Origin: Arenimonas sp. SCN 70-307
GTDB taxonomy: Bacteria > Pseudomonadota > Gammaproteobacteria > Xanthomonadales > Xanthomonadaceae
DNA: 60,063 bases
Reading direction: 5' to 3'
NCBI RefSeq assembly: GCF_001724815.1
Contig: NZ_MEDO01000015.1
Location: 1-60,063, forward strand
In this document: positions 59,901-60,063 of the stretch, piece after piece
Numbering within the stretch: position 1 is the first letter of the stretch
Layout: each line of letters opens with the position of its first letter
Translations under genes and position numbers: made by a program
The notes under the pieces: model-generated
Seen by the model: only the letters and a program-made list of their open reading frames with translations
Database searches by the model: none
What the model was told of the DNA's origin: nothing

Positions 59901-60063
59901 GGATCCAGCCCGCCCCGACGGGCCGTGCGATGGCAGGACGTTCCAGCCTTCGCAAGTTGAGGCCAAAAAAAAGGTTCTTCTCCCAACTGAGGGGAGTGGC
60001 GCACGGCCGACCCGGTAGATTTGTTGGTGTCTAAGCAGCAAATCGGGGCCGGCCGTGGCCGAC
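59901..60063. other. Non-coding end of the window with a large imperfect stem-loop
   Basis: A run of nine A (59965-59973 region), a small hairpin (CTCCC..GGGAG, about 59981-59998), then GGCCGACCC ... GATTTGTTG-GTGTCTAAG-CAGCAAATC ... GGGGCCGGCC (60006-60054), a long imperfect stem. It is far less GC-rich at its centre than the surroundings. It could be an insertion-sequence end, a structured RNA or a terminator; the feature is cut by the window edge. Confidence 0.4.

Overview
The window is a very GC-rich chromosomal segment of a gammaproteobacterium, most likely Xanthomonadaceae or a close relative (Lysobacter/Luteimonas-like). The basis is gene content and order, not a search: a def-fmt-rsmB-trkA-trkH block divergent from lysM-dprA-smg-RDD-topA, a lptM-dapF-DUF484-xerC-hslV-hslU block followed by DUF971 and ubiE, algR next to hemC, and a tRNA-Ile2 gene without an encoded CCA beside rpoD. 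Almost all of it is ordinary core genome. I see no prophage, no complete insertion sequence, no CRISPR array and no rRNA. No gene-free stretch reaches 300 bases; the longest is 50813-51049 (237 bases).

Layout. 99-2292: a cysteine-rich periplasmic protein divergent from a secreted amidohydrolase. 2320-9005 (minus): topA, a GYF-RDD-pilin-like membrane protein, smg, dprA and a LysM protein. 9143-17303 (plus): def, fmt, rsmB, a lipopolysaccharide-type glycosyltransferase on the minus strand, an ArnT-like transferase, trkA and trkH. 17278-20199 (minus): two PH-domain membrane proteins and an LpxL-type acyltransferase. 20275-24497 (plus): dtd, rpoD, tRNA-Ile2, a methyltransferase-like protein and a TonB-domain lipoprotein. 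24507-27869: a Fur-regulated hemP, an ABC-2 type exporter with an unknown third protein, and an esterase. 27902-29550: algR and hemC. 29653-36001 (minus): a four-gene operon resembling SoeABC sulfite dehydrogenase with an SLC13 permease inserted, divergent from a WYL regulator followed by a patatin. 38031-41055: a lipocalin, a RimK-like ligase and a GNAT acetyltransferase. 41159-45459: two S9 oligopeptidases. 46232-50812: lptM, dapF, DUF484, xerC, hslV and hslU. 51050-52140: an ECF sigma factor and a membrane protein. 52150-59900: DUF971, arsC (minus), ubiE, a GspE-type ATPase (minus), an M1 peptidase and two alpha/beta hydrolases.

Functional themes are translation start and tRNA quality control (def, fmt, rsmB, dtd), potassium uptake (trkA, trkH), envelope building (lptM, dapF, LpxL, ArnT-like), DNA topology and recombination (topA, dprA, xerC), proteolysis (hslVU, S9, M1), haem and iron (hemP, hemC, a TonB-domain protein), and probably sulfur-compound oxidation (soe-like operon).

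The most unusual structure is non-coding. Six long, nearly perfect palindromes in two related families lie at 3' ends of plus-strand genes. One family is built on GGGGGTCAGGTTCACTT, the other on GAACCAGGTT. Several supply or contain the stop codon of the upstream gene, and one has added a tail to an acetyltransferase. A third family (GTAGGAGCGCC..) forms a 25-bp-arm palindrome after hemC, and a half copy lies inside the soeA-like coding sequence. A second pattern is a TAnnnT-type -10 box ending exactly 6 bases before the ATG of five genes, which predicts leaderless mRNAs.
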